Made by a program: the position numbers and the translations under genes. A DNA stretch of 64,000 bases from a bacterium (GTDB lineage Bacteria; JACRDZ01; JAQUKH01), in the NCBI GenBank assembly GCA_028719205.1, contig JAQUKH010000006.1, positions 1 to 64,000 on the forward strand, in the 5' to 3' direction. Shown piece by piece: positions 1-7,088 of the stretch. Under the pieces are notes generated by a model. The model was given only the letters and a program-made list of their open reading frames with translations, was not told the DNA's origin and did no database searches. How positions within the stretch are numbered: position 1 is the stretch's first letter; each line of letters starts with the position of its first letter.

Positions 1-494
1 AGGGCAGAAATTGTAAACATGATAGAAATACGGCGGTTACGCGTCCAAACATCAAGAATAACCGCGATGTTGAGAGGTAAGGCGATTTCCAATATACCGA
101 CAACGGTATCTCGGGGTAAATTGATTCCCATGTCACCGGCAGCGGCAACGCGATCAAGATTGAATAACTGCAGCCGCGGCATAAGGTTATTAAACAAGAG
201 GCCAAGCTGATTAAGTATATTGAATTTGGAAGGATGAGCCGTAAAATCATTTTGTGTGTCAAAGTAGAAGGCAAACAAAGCCGCGGCGACCAAAAACACC
301 TGTGTTAACCTGGTAAGCAATTGATCCTCGCCTCTAAGCATGACTATGACAATATACAAAAAGATGCCAAAAACGATAAGCATAAATTTAGTCAGGCTGT
401 ATTCCGGGCTGTAAGAAAAGCGGACTCCCGCCATTCCGCTGAGGAAAAACAAGGCCAGCGGTAAAATAAACGGAATTTTAGAGTTGATTCGCAT
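1..494 (-). CDS. Multi-spanning membrane protein, O-antigen ligase-like (3' end outside window)
   Basis: Reading the minus strand from the ATG at 494 gives an open frame of about 164 codons that runs off the left edge, so only the N-terminus is present. It begins MRINSKIPFILPLALFFLSG and is very hydrophobic, with likely membrane segments near residues 6-22, 33-53 and 64-80 and another near 128-144. A polar stretch around residues 85-125 separates the last two. This layout resembles the N-terminus of Wzy/WaaL-type O-antigen polymerases or ligases, but no diagnostic motif is visible, so the assignment is only a suggestion. It is transcribed divergently from the LolA-like gene at 573, with about 80 bp between the starts. 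Confidence 0.55.
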   Translation of the reverse strand, partial: MRINSKIPFILPLALFFLSGMAGVRFSYSPEYSLTKFMLIVFGIFLYIVIVMLRGEDQLLTRLTQVFLVAAALFAFYFDTQNDFTAHPSKFNILNQLGLLFNNLMPRLQLFNLDRVAAAGDMGINLPRDTVVGILEIALPLNIAVILDVWTRNRRISIMFTISA

Positions 495-555
495 GCATCA
501 TTTAACCACATAAAATTTAAAAAGTCAAAAAAATATAGAGGATATCATAATCATT

Positions 556-564
556 TGTTATACT
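556..564 (+). promoter_or_regulatory. Extended -10 promoter for the LolA-like gene
   Basis: TGTTATACT (556-564) gives a TG-N-TATACT extended -10. No convincing -35 is seen. The hexamer ends 8 nt before the ATG at 573, and there is no Shine-Dalgarno sequence, so the transcript would be leaderless or nearly so. Confidence 0.45.
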
Positions 565-572
565 TAAAGCAA

Positions 573-1355
573 ATGCGTTATAAATATTTTTTTATCTTTA
601 TTTTTATATTTTATCCATTGATCATTTTCGCGGAGGATCTTGCGCCGCGCGTAATTATGCAGAAGGTGGTTGACCAGTTTAAGCCGGAGACGGAGGTTCA
701 GGAAATAGAAATGATTCTGATAGATAAAGACGGCAAACAATGGGTCCGCACAGGCACATTTTACAGCAAAAAGAAAACACAAAAAGATGATATGCATCTT
801 TTTATTTTTCATTCTCCGCCGGATCTGGATAAGAGCGGGGTTCTGACCATTGAAAACACTGCAGGTGAGGATGACCAGTGGATGTATGTTCCCGCGTACC
901 ATACTGTCCGGAGGATCCCTCCTAATAGCCGCGGAAGCCAGTATATGGGTACGGATTTTTATTACGAGGATATAATCAAGCCCCGTCCGGAAGAATACGA
1001 ATACACAATTACAGGGAAAGAAAAAATTAACGGGACAGTTTGTACTATTATAAGTTCCATTCCCATCTCAGGCCGCCTCAAAAAGGAATCGGGTTATGGA
1101 AAGATCATCGCGTGGATTGATGAAAACAAATATGTTATTTTAAAGCAGGAACTTTATAATAAAAATAATGAGTTGATAAAGATCCTGACAAGTTCTGAGC
1201 TTGTGAAATATAAAAATTCATACTATTGGAATAAACGTGAAATGGTAACAGCGGCAACAAACCATAAAACAATCATTGAAAATAAAAAAGTTGTAATTGA
1301 CGGGCCGCTTGATGATGCGATTTTTACTGTAAGGTTCCTGAAGAGGGGAAAATAA
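573..1355 (+). CDS. LolA-like outer-membrane lipoprotein-sorting family protein
   Basis: A 260-residue secreted protein. A lysine/arginine-poor but clearly hydrophobic signal peptide (MRYKYFFIFIFIFYPLIIFA) is followed by AED. The body has the layout of the LolA-like sorting family: an early 'MxxVxxQ' helix, a 'DDMHLFIFHSPPDLDKSG' strand region, 'DDQWMYVPAYHTVRRI' and 'GTDFYYEDI'. Family members bind lipid or lipoprotein acyl chains in the periplasm. I start at the ATG at 573 rather than the TTG at 555, because the signal peptide begins there and an extended -10 lies just upstream. The next gene, 34 bp downstream, encodes a DUF1302-like barrel; these two families often sit with an RND/MMPL permease, which is not in this window. 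The exact cargo is unknown. Confidence 0.75.
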   Translation: MRYKYFFIFIFIFYPLIIFAEDLAPRVIMQKVVDQFKPETEVQEIEMILIDKDGKQWVRTGTFYSKKKTQKDDMHLFIFHSPPDLDKSGVLTIENTAGEDDQWMYVPAYHTVRRIPPNSRGSQYMGTDFYYEDIIKPRPEEYEYTITGKEKINGTVCTIISSIPISGRLKKESGYGKIIAWIDENKYVILKQELYNKNNELIKILTSSELVKYKNSYYWNKREMVTAATNHKTIIENKKVVIDGPLDDAIFTVRFLKRGK

Positions 1356-1360
1356 AATAG

Positions 1361-1375
1361 TTGCAAGTCACAAGT
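1361..1375. repeat. Short intergenic repeat with GTCACAAGT unit
   Basis: TTGCAAGTCACAAGT lies between the LolA-like gene and the DUF1302-like gene. Related GTCACAAGT/GTCACCAG units recur at 2702-2765 (both strands) and 29243-29265, always between genes or at a gene end. Confidence 0.6.
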
Positions 1376-1389
1376 TAAAATTAAATACT

Positions 1390-2700
1390 ATGGTGAAAAT
1401 ATATTATTTGTCACTCTCATTTCTATTTGTTTGTTCTGTTTGTGTTTCCTATGCCGGAGAGAGTAAAACCAGTGGGAGTATAGATTATAGGTTCGGATAT
1501 TATATGAATGACATGGAGAATGATGGATTTTCCCGTAAATGGCCTGAAATAGATTTCAGGCCTAAATATGAGAATGGTTTTTCTTCAGGCATACATGGCT
1601 ATTTTGAAGGAAAACTCAGGTATAATTTTTCGGATAAAATAAGGAACCGTTATATTTTGAATGAGGGATATTTTGATCTTTACTTGAACGATCTTGATAT
1701 TCGCCTCGGGCGTCAGATCATTTCATGGGGCAGGGCGGATACATTTAAACCGACAGATCAATTTAAGATCTATGACTATACTGATTTTACAAAACAAGAC
1801 GAAGAAGGGATTTTAGCATTAAAGGCTGATTTTTTTTCCCCGGGCTTTGAATTGGAAGGTGTTTTTGTCCCGGAGTTTACTAAAAATTATATTGTTTATT
1901 CTGAGAAAAACAGATGGTTGCCATTAACCCTGCCTTCAAACATCCCATCAAATTTCAAAATCAGAGATGAAGAGGACGCGTCCGGCGAACCTGAACCGGA
2001 TTTATCCTCCCTGCAATACGGGTTTAGATTAAATCATGAAGGCCGGGGATTTGATTATGCCGTGTCTTATTCCGTGACTTACGACCATACGCCGGTTTAT
2101 TTGGACGGCTATCTGAAATCAATTGATACCACAGCGAATGAAGCGGTTTATGCTGTAAAACCGGAATATTCAAGGATCCAGACGATAGGTTTTGACTGGG
2201 CGACATTTTTATCCGAATACGGCCTGCGGGGCGAGATGGCATATACATTAACCAAAGACAGAAAAGGTGAAAAAAAGGATATTGATGATCCTTATTTTGA
2301 GATGGTTTCAGGGATCGACCATACCTTTGAGAGGGTGATAGGGCGGATAAATATTTTTATTCTGGCGGAATATGTGTTAGACAGGGAAATGCCGGTAAGA
2401 GGGGATGAAAATCAGGTTGAGAACGGTTTAAAACATTTTTTGAGGCAGGGGATTATAATAAATTCCGAATTTAAGAAAGATGATACAAAAAAATTGAATG
2501 TTAAATGGATCTATAATCTGGAAAAAAGAGATTATCTCCTTCAACCGGAATTCAAATTTATCCCGCCTCAGAAAAATTCAAGTAGAACCTCAAAAGAAAT
2601 TTATATCAGGGCGGATGTTTTAAGCGGCCGCATTGGGACTTTTTTTGGAACGTTCAGGAAAAACGATAAAGTTGAAGCAGGTATAAAGGTATATTTCTAA
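1390..2700 (+). CDS. DUF1302-like outer-membrane beta-barrel protein
   Basis: A 436-residue protein with an N-terminal signal peptide ending near YAG (residue 22). The rest is rich in alternating aromatic/polar strands ending in an aromatic residue (KVYF), as expected for an outer-membrane barrel. The 'LDIRLGRQIISWGRADTF' segment near residues 98-115 matches the conserved 'GRQ-x-x-x-WG' strand of DUF1302/alginate-export-like barrels. It follows the LolA-like gene at 34 bp and is probably cotranscribed. Together they suggest an outer-membrane lipid or hydrophobic-compound handling system; that is inference from the families. No permease of the pair is visible. Confidence 0.65.
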   Translation: MVKIYYLSLSFLFVCSVCVSYAGESKTSGSIDYRFGYYMNDMENDGFSRKWPEIDFRPKYENGFSSGIHGYFEGKLRYNFSDKIRNRYILNEGYFDLYLNDLDIRLGRQIISWGRADTFKPTDQFKIYDYTDFTKQDEEGILALKADFFSPGFELEGVFVPEFTKNYIVYSEKNRWLPLTLPSNIPSNFKIRDEEDASGEPEPDLSSLQYGFRLNHEGRGFDYAVSYSVTYDHTPVYLDGYLKSIDTTANEAVYAVKPEYSRIQTIGFDWATFLSEYGLRGEMAYTLTKDRKGEKKDIDDPYFEMVSGIDHTFERVIGRINIFILAEYVLDREMPVRGDENQVENGLKHFLRQGIIINSEFKKDDTKKLNVKWIYNLEKRDYLLQPEFKFIPPQKNSSRTSKEIYIRADVLSGRIGTFFGTFRKNDKVEAGIKVYF

Positions 2701-2701
2701 A

Positions 2702-2765
2702 AGGTCACAACGTCACCAGTAAAGACTTTATCACTTGTGACCTGGTGACTTTGCAACTGGTGACT
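2702..2765. repeat. GTCACAAGT/GTCACCAG repeat cluster at the mogA 3' end
   Basis: This 64-bp stretch is built of GTCAC-containing units on both strands (for example GGTCACAACGTCACCAGT at 2703-2720, and CACTTGTGACCTGGTGAC at 2732-2749). It occupies the gap between the convergent DUF1302-like and mogA genes, and the mogA stop codon lies inside it. Confidence 0.6.
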
Positions 2766-3249
2766 TATTTGCGCATTCAGCCACTTCGCCTTTTATTGAA
2801 TAAACTGCGTGGGGAATTGCGGGAAGGATCACCTCAAGGCATTCCTTAACCGCCTTGGGGCTTCCCGGAAGATTAATTATCAGGGTTTTCTTTGCGATGC
2901 CGCAAATTCCTCTTGAAATAATACTGAAAGGGGTATTTTTCAGGTTCTGGATGCGCATTGCCTCGCTGAATCCGGGCAGTGGTTTTTCAATAACTTCAAA
3001 GGTAGCTTCAGGAGTAACGTCCCGTGGCCCAAGCCCCGTTCCTCCGGTAGTAAAGATCAGGTCAAAATTATTTTTAATAAAATTTTTAAGTTCTTTTATA
3101 ATAAGTTTTTTTTCATCAGGAATAATAATAATATTTCCAACGGAATAAATTTTATTATTAAGCGCCTTTTCTATACCCGGCCCGCTTGTGTCTATTCGTT
3201 CCCCGCGGGAACCTTTATCACTTACAGTGATTATGGCAACCTTAATCAT
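2731..3249 (-). CDS. mogA: Molybdopterin adenylyltransferase (MogA/MoaB family)
   Basis: A 172-residue MoCF_biosynth-domain protein that activates molybdopterin with AMP before metal insertion, in the cytoplasm. Diagnostic segments are 'VAIITVSDKGSRGERIDTSG' at the N-terminus, 'DLIFTTGGTGLGPRDVTPEA' in the middle and 'LIINLPGSPKAVKECLE' near the C-terminus. I start at the ATG at 3249, just before IKVAIITVSD; a longer frame exists but would add residues overlapping further into the kinase gene. It overlaps the 3' end of the phosphofructokinase gene by 8 bp, so the two are translationally coupled. The final dozen residues (from about NKSP onward) are encoded by an intergenic repeat, which also supplies the TGA stop. 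mobA lies 45 kb away in this window. Confidence 0.9.
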   Translation of the reverse strand: MIKVAIITVSDKGSRGERIDTSGPGIEKALNNKIYSVGNIIIIPDEKKLIIKELKNFIKNNFDLIFTTGGTGLGPRDVTPEATFEVIEKPLPGFSEAMRIQNLKNTPFSIISRGICGIAKKTLIINLPGSPKAVKECLEVILPAIPHAVYSIKGEVAECANKSPVAKSPGHK

Positions 3250-4288
3250 ATTCAAAAAACACCTTTGCCAGGTCATAAAATTCCGGCGGAACAGTTTTAA
3301 GTTTTCCTAAAACTTCTTTTAAAGGGACGGGAACAATTTTATTATTTTGCAGACCCACCATAAATCCGAATTTATTCTCATGGACAAGGTCAATAGCCGC
3401 AAGCCCGAAACGGGTGGCCAGGATCCTGTCAAAAGCTGTAGGTGATCCGCCGCGCTGGGTATGACCTAAAACAGTTACCCTGGTCTCAAATCCGGTATTT
3501 TTTTCTATTTCTTTACTCAGGATGTCACCTATTCCGCCAAGCCTTTCATGCCCGAAATCATCCTTTTGTTTGGCTGTTGTTGAGAGTTTTCCTATGTTTA
3601 TTTCTTTAGCGCCTTCTGATACAACAACTACGCTGAAATGTTTTCCTTTATTGTGGCGGTTTTTAAGATGCTGACAGACTTTTTCGAGATCAAAAGGCTC
3701 TTCAGGTATCAGAATAAGGTCCGCGCCGCCCGCGATGCCTCCGTAAGTCGCAAGCCAACCCGCGTGCCGGCCCATTACCTCCAAAACCATGATCCTGTGA
3801 TGTGATTCAGCGGTGGTATGAAGACGGTCTATTGCCTCGGTGATAATACTTACCGCGGTATCAAATCCAAAGGTATATTCTGTTCCGAAAAGGTCATTAT
3901 CAATTGTTTTAGGGATACCCACGACATTTATCCCCTCGACAAAAAGTTTTGCCGCCGCGCCGATAGTATCTTCTCCGCCGATCGCGACAATAACATCAAG
4001 CCCGAATTTTTTAATTGTTTTCTTGATATTCTCTATCCCGTTCTCTTTTTTATACGGATTGGTCCGTGAGGTGCCTAAGATCGTTCCGCCCTTGTGAAGG
4101 ATACCGGATATGCTATCCATTGTTAACGGGGATATGTCTCCATTGATCAGTCCCGCCCAGCCGTTTTTTATCCCGAACATTTCGTAATTGTAGAATTTAA
4201 TTCCTTTACGCACGACCGCGCGGATAGCCGCGTTAAGCCCCGGGCAGTCACCGCCGCCGGTAAGAATTCCGATCTTTTTTGTGGACAT
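3242..4288 (-). CDS. pfkA: 6-phosphofructokinase, PPi-type signature residues
   Basis: A 348-residue phosphofructokinase of glycolysis. Visible family motifs are 'ILTGGGDCPGLNAAIRA' at the N-terminus, 'GGTILGTSRTNPY', 'GGEDTIGAAAKL', 'PKTIDNDLFGTEYTFGFDTA' and 'MGRHAGWLATYGG'. The GGED(T) loop has Asp where ATP enzymes carry Gly104 (E. coli numbering), and the PKTIDND loop has Lys in place of Gly124. Both changes are the accepted signature of PPi-dependent or mixed-substrate PFKs, so the phosphoryl donor is more likely pyrophosphate than ATP. I start at 4288, where GGAGGGAA lies 5-12 nt upstream; the longer frame has no support. A strong promoter lies at 4311-4339. The gene overlaps mogA. Confidence 0.92.
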   Translation of the reverse strand: MSTKKIGILTGGGDCPGLNAAIRAVVRKGIKFYNYEMFGIKNGWAGLINGDISPLTMDSISGILHKGGTILGTSRTNPYKKENGIENIKKTIKKFGLDVIVAIGGEDTIGAAAKLFVEGINVVGIPKTIDNDLFGTEYTFGFDTAVSIITEAIDRLHTTAESHHRIMVLEVMGRHAGWLATYGGIAGGADLILIPEEPFDLEKVCQHLKNRHNKGKHFSVVVVSEGAKEINIGKLSTTAKQKDDFGHERLGGIGDILSKEIEKNTGFETRVTVLGHTQRGGSPTAFDRILATRFGLAAIDLVHENKFGFMVGLQNNKIVPVPLKEVLGKLKTVPPEFYDLAKVFFEYD

Positions 4289-4310
4289 ACTTATTCCCTC
4301 CTTGATTTTA

Positions 4311-4339
4311 ATTGTATTAAATATTTTTTCTATTGTCAA
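4311..4339 (-). promoter_or_regulatory. Sigma-70-like promoter for pfkA-mogA
   Basis: On the minus strand TTGACA (4339-4334) is followed by 17 nt and TACAAT (4316-4311). Transcription would start near 4304, leaving a leader of about 16 nt that contains the GGAGGG ribosome site of pfkA. Confidence 0.75.
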
Positions 4340-4446
4340 TAAATTAAGAAAACACGATTTTTCTTGACTAAGGAAAAAGCTTATAATATTATTATATCGG
4401 TAAATCCCGGATAAATTCTAAATAATTTTTTTAATATGAGAAAAAA

Positions 4447-4650
4447 ATGAAAAAAATAAGTTCGCGAAAAGTAGAAAAAGATATTCTGGCTCTCTTGAAT
4501 GAATTAAACGCTAAAATGGATACACTGGTGCTAAATCAAAAGACATTAGAGAGAAGAGTCGGGTATTTGAAAGGTGAGCTCCTTTTTTCTCTAAGAGAAG
4601 AGATAGTCGGTGAATCAGATATTCATCCGAACTATTATGTGGACAGATAA
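4447..4650 (+). CDS. Small charged helical protein of unknown function
   Basis: A 67-residue frame starting MKKISSRKVEKDILALLNEL. It is lysine/glutamate-rich with a heptad-like pattern over residues 8-50 (ILALLNELNAKMDTLVLNQ and on), so a short coiled coil is likely. There is no signal peptide or membrane segment. It stands alone between pfkA (divergent) and the DUF3786 gene, 85 bp before the latter. No family recognised. It could be spurious, but the codon pattern and absence of any competing frame favour a real gene. Confidence 0.5.
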   Translation: MKKISSRKVEKDILALLNELNAKMDTLVLNQKTLERRVGYLKGELLFSLREEIVGESDIHPNYYVDR

Positions 4651-4735
4651 ACTTGAGTTAAATGGTCTGCCACTTTTTCTCAATGCCACCCGCCTTTAAA
4701 AAATTTATAATAAAAAATAAAAAACATGGTTAATA

Positions 4736-5317
4736 ATGTTTGAAAAAGAGCTTTGGAAGAAATTAATTGACATTTCTCCGCAGGAGATAAGTGTTAACTC
4801 AAGGGCTGTATATGATCCTGTTACGAAACAGATCTGCGTTAATGTATTTAACGAAAAATTTACTGTTGACCTGGAAAAACAAATAATTACAAGTTCCGCT
4901 CAGGGAAAGGTATCGCCTCTCTTACCTTTATTTCTTCTCCATTATTTAGCCTGCTCAAAAGATATCCCGCTTTGTAATACACTGGCTTCTCCGCATCAAT
5001 TGAAAGGCGGAATATTTTTTTTCAGGGGAGCTCATGAACTACCGCTTGATAAGATAGCCGAAAAATTTGGAAATGATCTTGAAAAATTTTTAGAAAAAGG
5101 TAAAAAATTGGGCGGAGAAAAAGTCAAATTCGGCGATGCCGCTGTAAAATTAAATTTACTTCCAAGAATTCCGGTTATTTTTATTATTTGGAAAAAAGAT
5201 GAAGAATTTGAGAGCCAGGTTAATTTAATTCTTGATAAAAGCGTTGAAGAACAGATGAATCTGGATATTTTATTTCTGGGGCTTATTTACGCAATAGGAA
5301 AAATACTGGAGGTTTAA
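4736..5317 (+). CDS. DUF3786-like protein
   Basis: A 193-residue soluble protein. The segment 'LKGGIFFFRGAHELPLDKI' near residues 89-107 matches the 'GG-x-FFRG-x-H-x-LP' block typical of DUF3786 proteins, which are found in anaerobes, often beside corrinoid or Fe-S proteins; their biochemical role is not established. The N-terminal third has a strand-rich 'VYDPVTKQICVNVFNEKFTVD' section. No signal peptide. No functional partner is adjacent; the neighbours are a small unknown gene and, convergently, the 22-residue membrane peptide gene. Confidence 0.6.
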   Translation: MFEKELWKKLIDISPQEISVNSRAVYDPVTKQICVNVFNEKFTVDLEKQIITSSAQGKVSPLLPLFLLHYLACSKDIPLCNTLASPHQLKGGIFFFRGAHELPLDKIAEKFGNDLEKFLEKGKKLGGEKVKFGDAAVKLNLLPRIPVIFIIWKKDEEFESQVNLILDKSVEEQMNLDILFLGLIYAIGKILEV

Positions 5318-5365
5318 ATTCCAATTTTATAATTTTTGCTTAATATCAAACGATAAACGCAAAAG

Positions 5366-5434
5366 CTATAAAAAAAACGTATAAGTTACAGCAAGAATAA
5401 TAAACACCAAACCTAATACTCCGAACATTGGCAT
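5366..5434 (-). CDS. 22-residue single-span membrane peptide
   Basis: A minus-strand ATG at 5434 opens a 22-codon frame that starts MPMFGVLGLVF, ends TYTFFL and stops with TAG. Almost every residue is hydrophobic, so it would form one membrane helix. It is preceded by AAGGAGG with a 6-nt gap to the ATG and, further up, by a near-consensus promoter (TTGACA, 17 nt, GATAAT). These three signals together make a dedicated gene much more likely than chance. It lies between gltX (same strand, upstream) and DUF3786 (convergent). Size and hydropathy resemble accessory subunits such as KdpF, CydX or AcrZ-like peptides, but I recognise no family. Confidence 0.6.
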   Translation of the reverse strand: MPMFGVLGLVFIILAVTYTFFL

Positions 5435-5497
5435 GTATTACCTCCTTATTTCAATGTTTTTTTGTAACAACCCTCCTATTCAAATGGCCACATAAGT

Positions 5498-5526
5498 ATT
5501 ATCCGATAGAAATTAGTCTTTGTCAA
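5498..5526 (-). promoter_or_regulatory. Near-consensus promoter for the 22-residue peptide gene
   Basis: On the minus strand TTGACA (5526-5521), 17 nt, then GATAAT (5503-5498). A start near 5491 gives a leader of about 57 nt that carries a second GGAGGG stretch before the real AAGGAGG site. It lies downstream of the gltX stop, so it is independent of gltX. Confidence 0.75.
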
Positions 5527-5539
5527 TAAAAACTTATAA

Positions 5540-6994
5540 TTATATAAATTTTTCTATGCGTTTAAGGCAGGTTTCTTTTGTTAAAAGCGGGATTATCTGG
5601 ACAAGTTCCGGGCCATGCAGGTCGCCGGTTAAAGCGGCGCGGACAGGCATATAAAGATCTTTGCCTTTTATACCGGATTCTTTTTGTATTTCTTTTGCCA
5701 ATTTCTGAAAATTTTCAACTGAAATTGTTTCTTCGTTTTTTATCTTTTCACGCCAAAGGTTCAGCGCTTTTCTTGAAAGCTCGGTTTTTAGCAGTTCTTC
5801 CGCTTCTTTTTCCAATGTGCCTGTTTTGTCAAAAAATATTGAACATAATTTTGGTATTTCAGAAATGTGATGTATATGATTTTTTGTAGTTTCAACCACC
5901 TTGCAAAGCCAGGGCCAGTCAACGTCCGGTCTTTCCTTTATCAATCCTTCTTTTATCAGGAACGGCAGGGCCATTTCAGCAATTGTGTTAATATCAAATT
6001 TTAACAAATGCTGGCCGTTTACCCAGTCTAATTTCTGCAGGTCGAAAATGGCAGGGCTTTTTGAAACACGGTCCAGATCAAACTGCTCTATCAATTCTTT
6101 ACGGGAAAGGATCTCTTCAACCTTTCCATCCTTTTCTTTCGGCGACCATCCGAGCATCGCAAGATAATTTAAAAGCCCGTCCGGTAAATATCCATCAGAG
6201 ATATATTCAGTTATCGATGTATGGCTGTCCCGTTTGCTTAATTTAGCGCGGTCTTTTCCGAGGATAAGGGAAAGATGCCCGAAATGAGGCGTTTTAAAAT
6301 CAAGCGCCTGATAGATCATTACCTGCCTGCGGGTATTCGGAAGGTGTTCTTCCCCGCGTAAAACGTGTGATATTTCCATCAGGTGGTCATCGATCACCGC
6401 GGCGTAGTTATAGGTTGGAAGCCCCTGAGAGCGTATGATAATAAAATCTCCGACCATTTCCCCCCGGAGATTAACTTCACCGCGTATCAGATCCTGAATT
6501 ATTATATCTTCACGTGACGCGATAAACCTGATCGACGGTTTACGGTTTTCCTTAATAAATTTATTTTTTTCATTTTCTGAAAGATTTTTGCAGTGGCCGT
6601 CATATTGAGGTACCCTGCCTTCTTTTAAGGCAAGTTCTTTTTTCGCGTTTAATTCTTCATCCGTGCAAAAACAATAATATGCCTTATTTTCTTTAATTAA
6701 TTTCCGGGCGTAATCATTATATATATGCAGCCGCTCAGATTGCCGGTAAGGCGCGTGCGGCCCGCCGATGTCTGGGCCTTCGTCCCAGTTAAGTCCAAGC
6801 CAGGATAAGTCTTCCAATAAAGTTTTCTCCGATTCCTTAGTAGAACGCGCAATATCTGTATCCTCGATACGCAGTATAAAAGTCCCGCCGTGATGCCTTG
6901 CAAAAAGCCAGTTATACAGGCAGGTTCTTACCCCGCCGACATGAAGATTCCCTGTCGGGCTTGGCGCGAATCGGACTCGTATTTTGTTTGACAT
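5540..6994 (-). CDS. gltX: Glutamyl-tRNA synthetase
   Basis: A 484-residue class I aminoacyl-tRNA synthetase that charges tRNA-Glu in the cytoplasm. The HIGH-type motif sits in 'RFAPSPTGNLHVGGVRT' at residues 8-24, the zinc/insert region contains 'AYYCFCTDEE', and the KMSKS-type motif is 'DRAKLSKRDSHTS' near residue 250. Length is normal. The start at 6994 is followed directly by SNKIRVRFAPS. There is no Shine-Dalgarno sequence, and a -10 element ends 7 nt before the ATG, so translation is probably leaderless. It is divergent from relA/spoT, with 94 bp between the two start codons. Whether it is discriminating or also charges tRNA-Gln cannot be told here, since no glnRS or gatCAB is in the window. 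Confidence 0.96.
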   Translation of the reverse strand: MSNKIRVRFAPSPTGNLHVGGVRTCLYNWLFARHHGGTFILRIEDTDIARSTKESEKTLLEDLSWLGLNWDEGPDIGGPHAPYRQSERLHIYNDYARKLIKENKAYYCFCTDEELNAKKELALKEGRVPQYDGHCKNLSENEKNKFIKENRKPSIRFIASREDIIIQDLIRGEVNLRGEMVGDFIIIRSQGLPTYNYAAVIDDHLMEISHVLRGEEHLPNTRRQVMIYQALDFKTPHFGHLSLILGKDRAKLSKRDSHTSITEYISDGYLPDGLLNYLAMLGWSPKEKDGKVEEILSRKELIEQFDLDRVSKSPAIFDLQKLDWVNGQHLLKFDINTIAEMALPFLIKEGLIKERPDVDWPWLCKVVETTKNHIHHISEIPKLCSIFFDKTGTLEKEAEELLKTELSRKALNLWREKIKNEETISVENFQKLAKEIQKESGIKGKDLYMPVRAALTGDLHGPELVQIIPLLTKETCLKRIEKFI

Positions 6995-7001
6995 AGCGAG
7001 A

Positions 7002-7029
7002 ATAATACCACATTTTCAGATAAGTTCAA
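7002..7029 (-). promoter_or_regulatory. Promoter giving a leaderless gltX transcript
   Basis: On the minus strand TTGAAC (7029-7024), 16 nt, TATTAT (7007-7002). The -10 ends 7 nt before the gltX ATG at 6994, so the expected start coincides with the start codon. Confidence 0.65.
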
Positions 7030-7053
7030 TACATTTTCGTTAGTTTTCATTAG

Positions 7054-7082
7054 TTGACATCTCTTTTTTTTTGGGGTATATT
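7054..7082 (+). promoter_or_regulatory. Promoter giving a leaderless relA/spoT transcript
   Basis: TTGACA (7054-7059), 17 nt, TATATT (7077-7082). The ATG at 7089 is 6 nt after the -10 hexamer, exactly where transcription should start, and no ribosome site can fit. Confidence 0.75.
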
Positions 7083-7088
7083 AATTTT

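Noticed and set aside
19-210. 63-residue plus-strand frame at the left edge
   Set aside because: The opposite strand has a much better frame with membrane-protein character running off the edge; this one is its shadow.
1361-2765. CRISPR-like direct repeats
   Set aside because: The GTCAC units are too short and irregular in spacing, with no unique spacers or cas genes.
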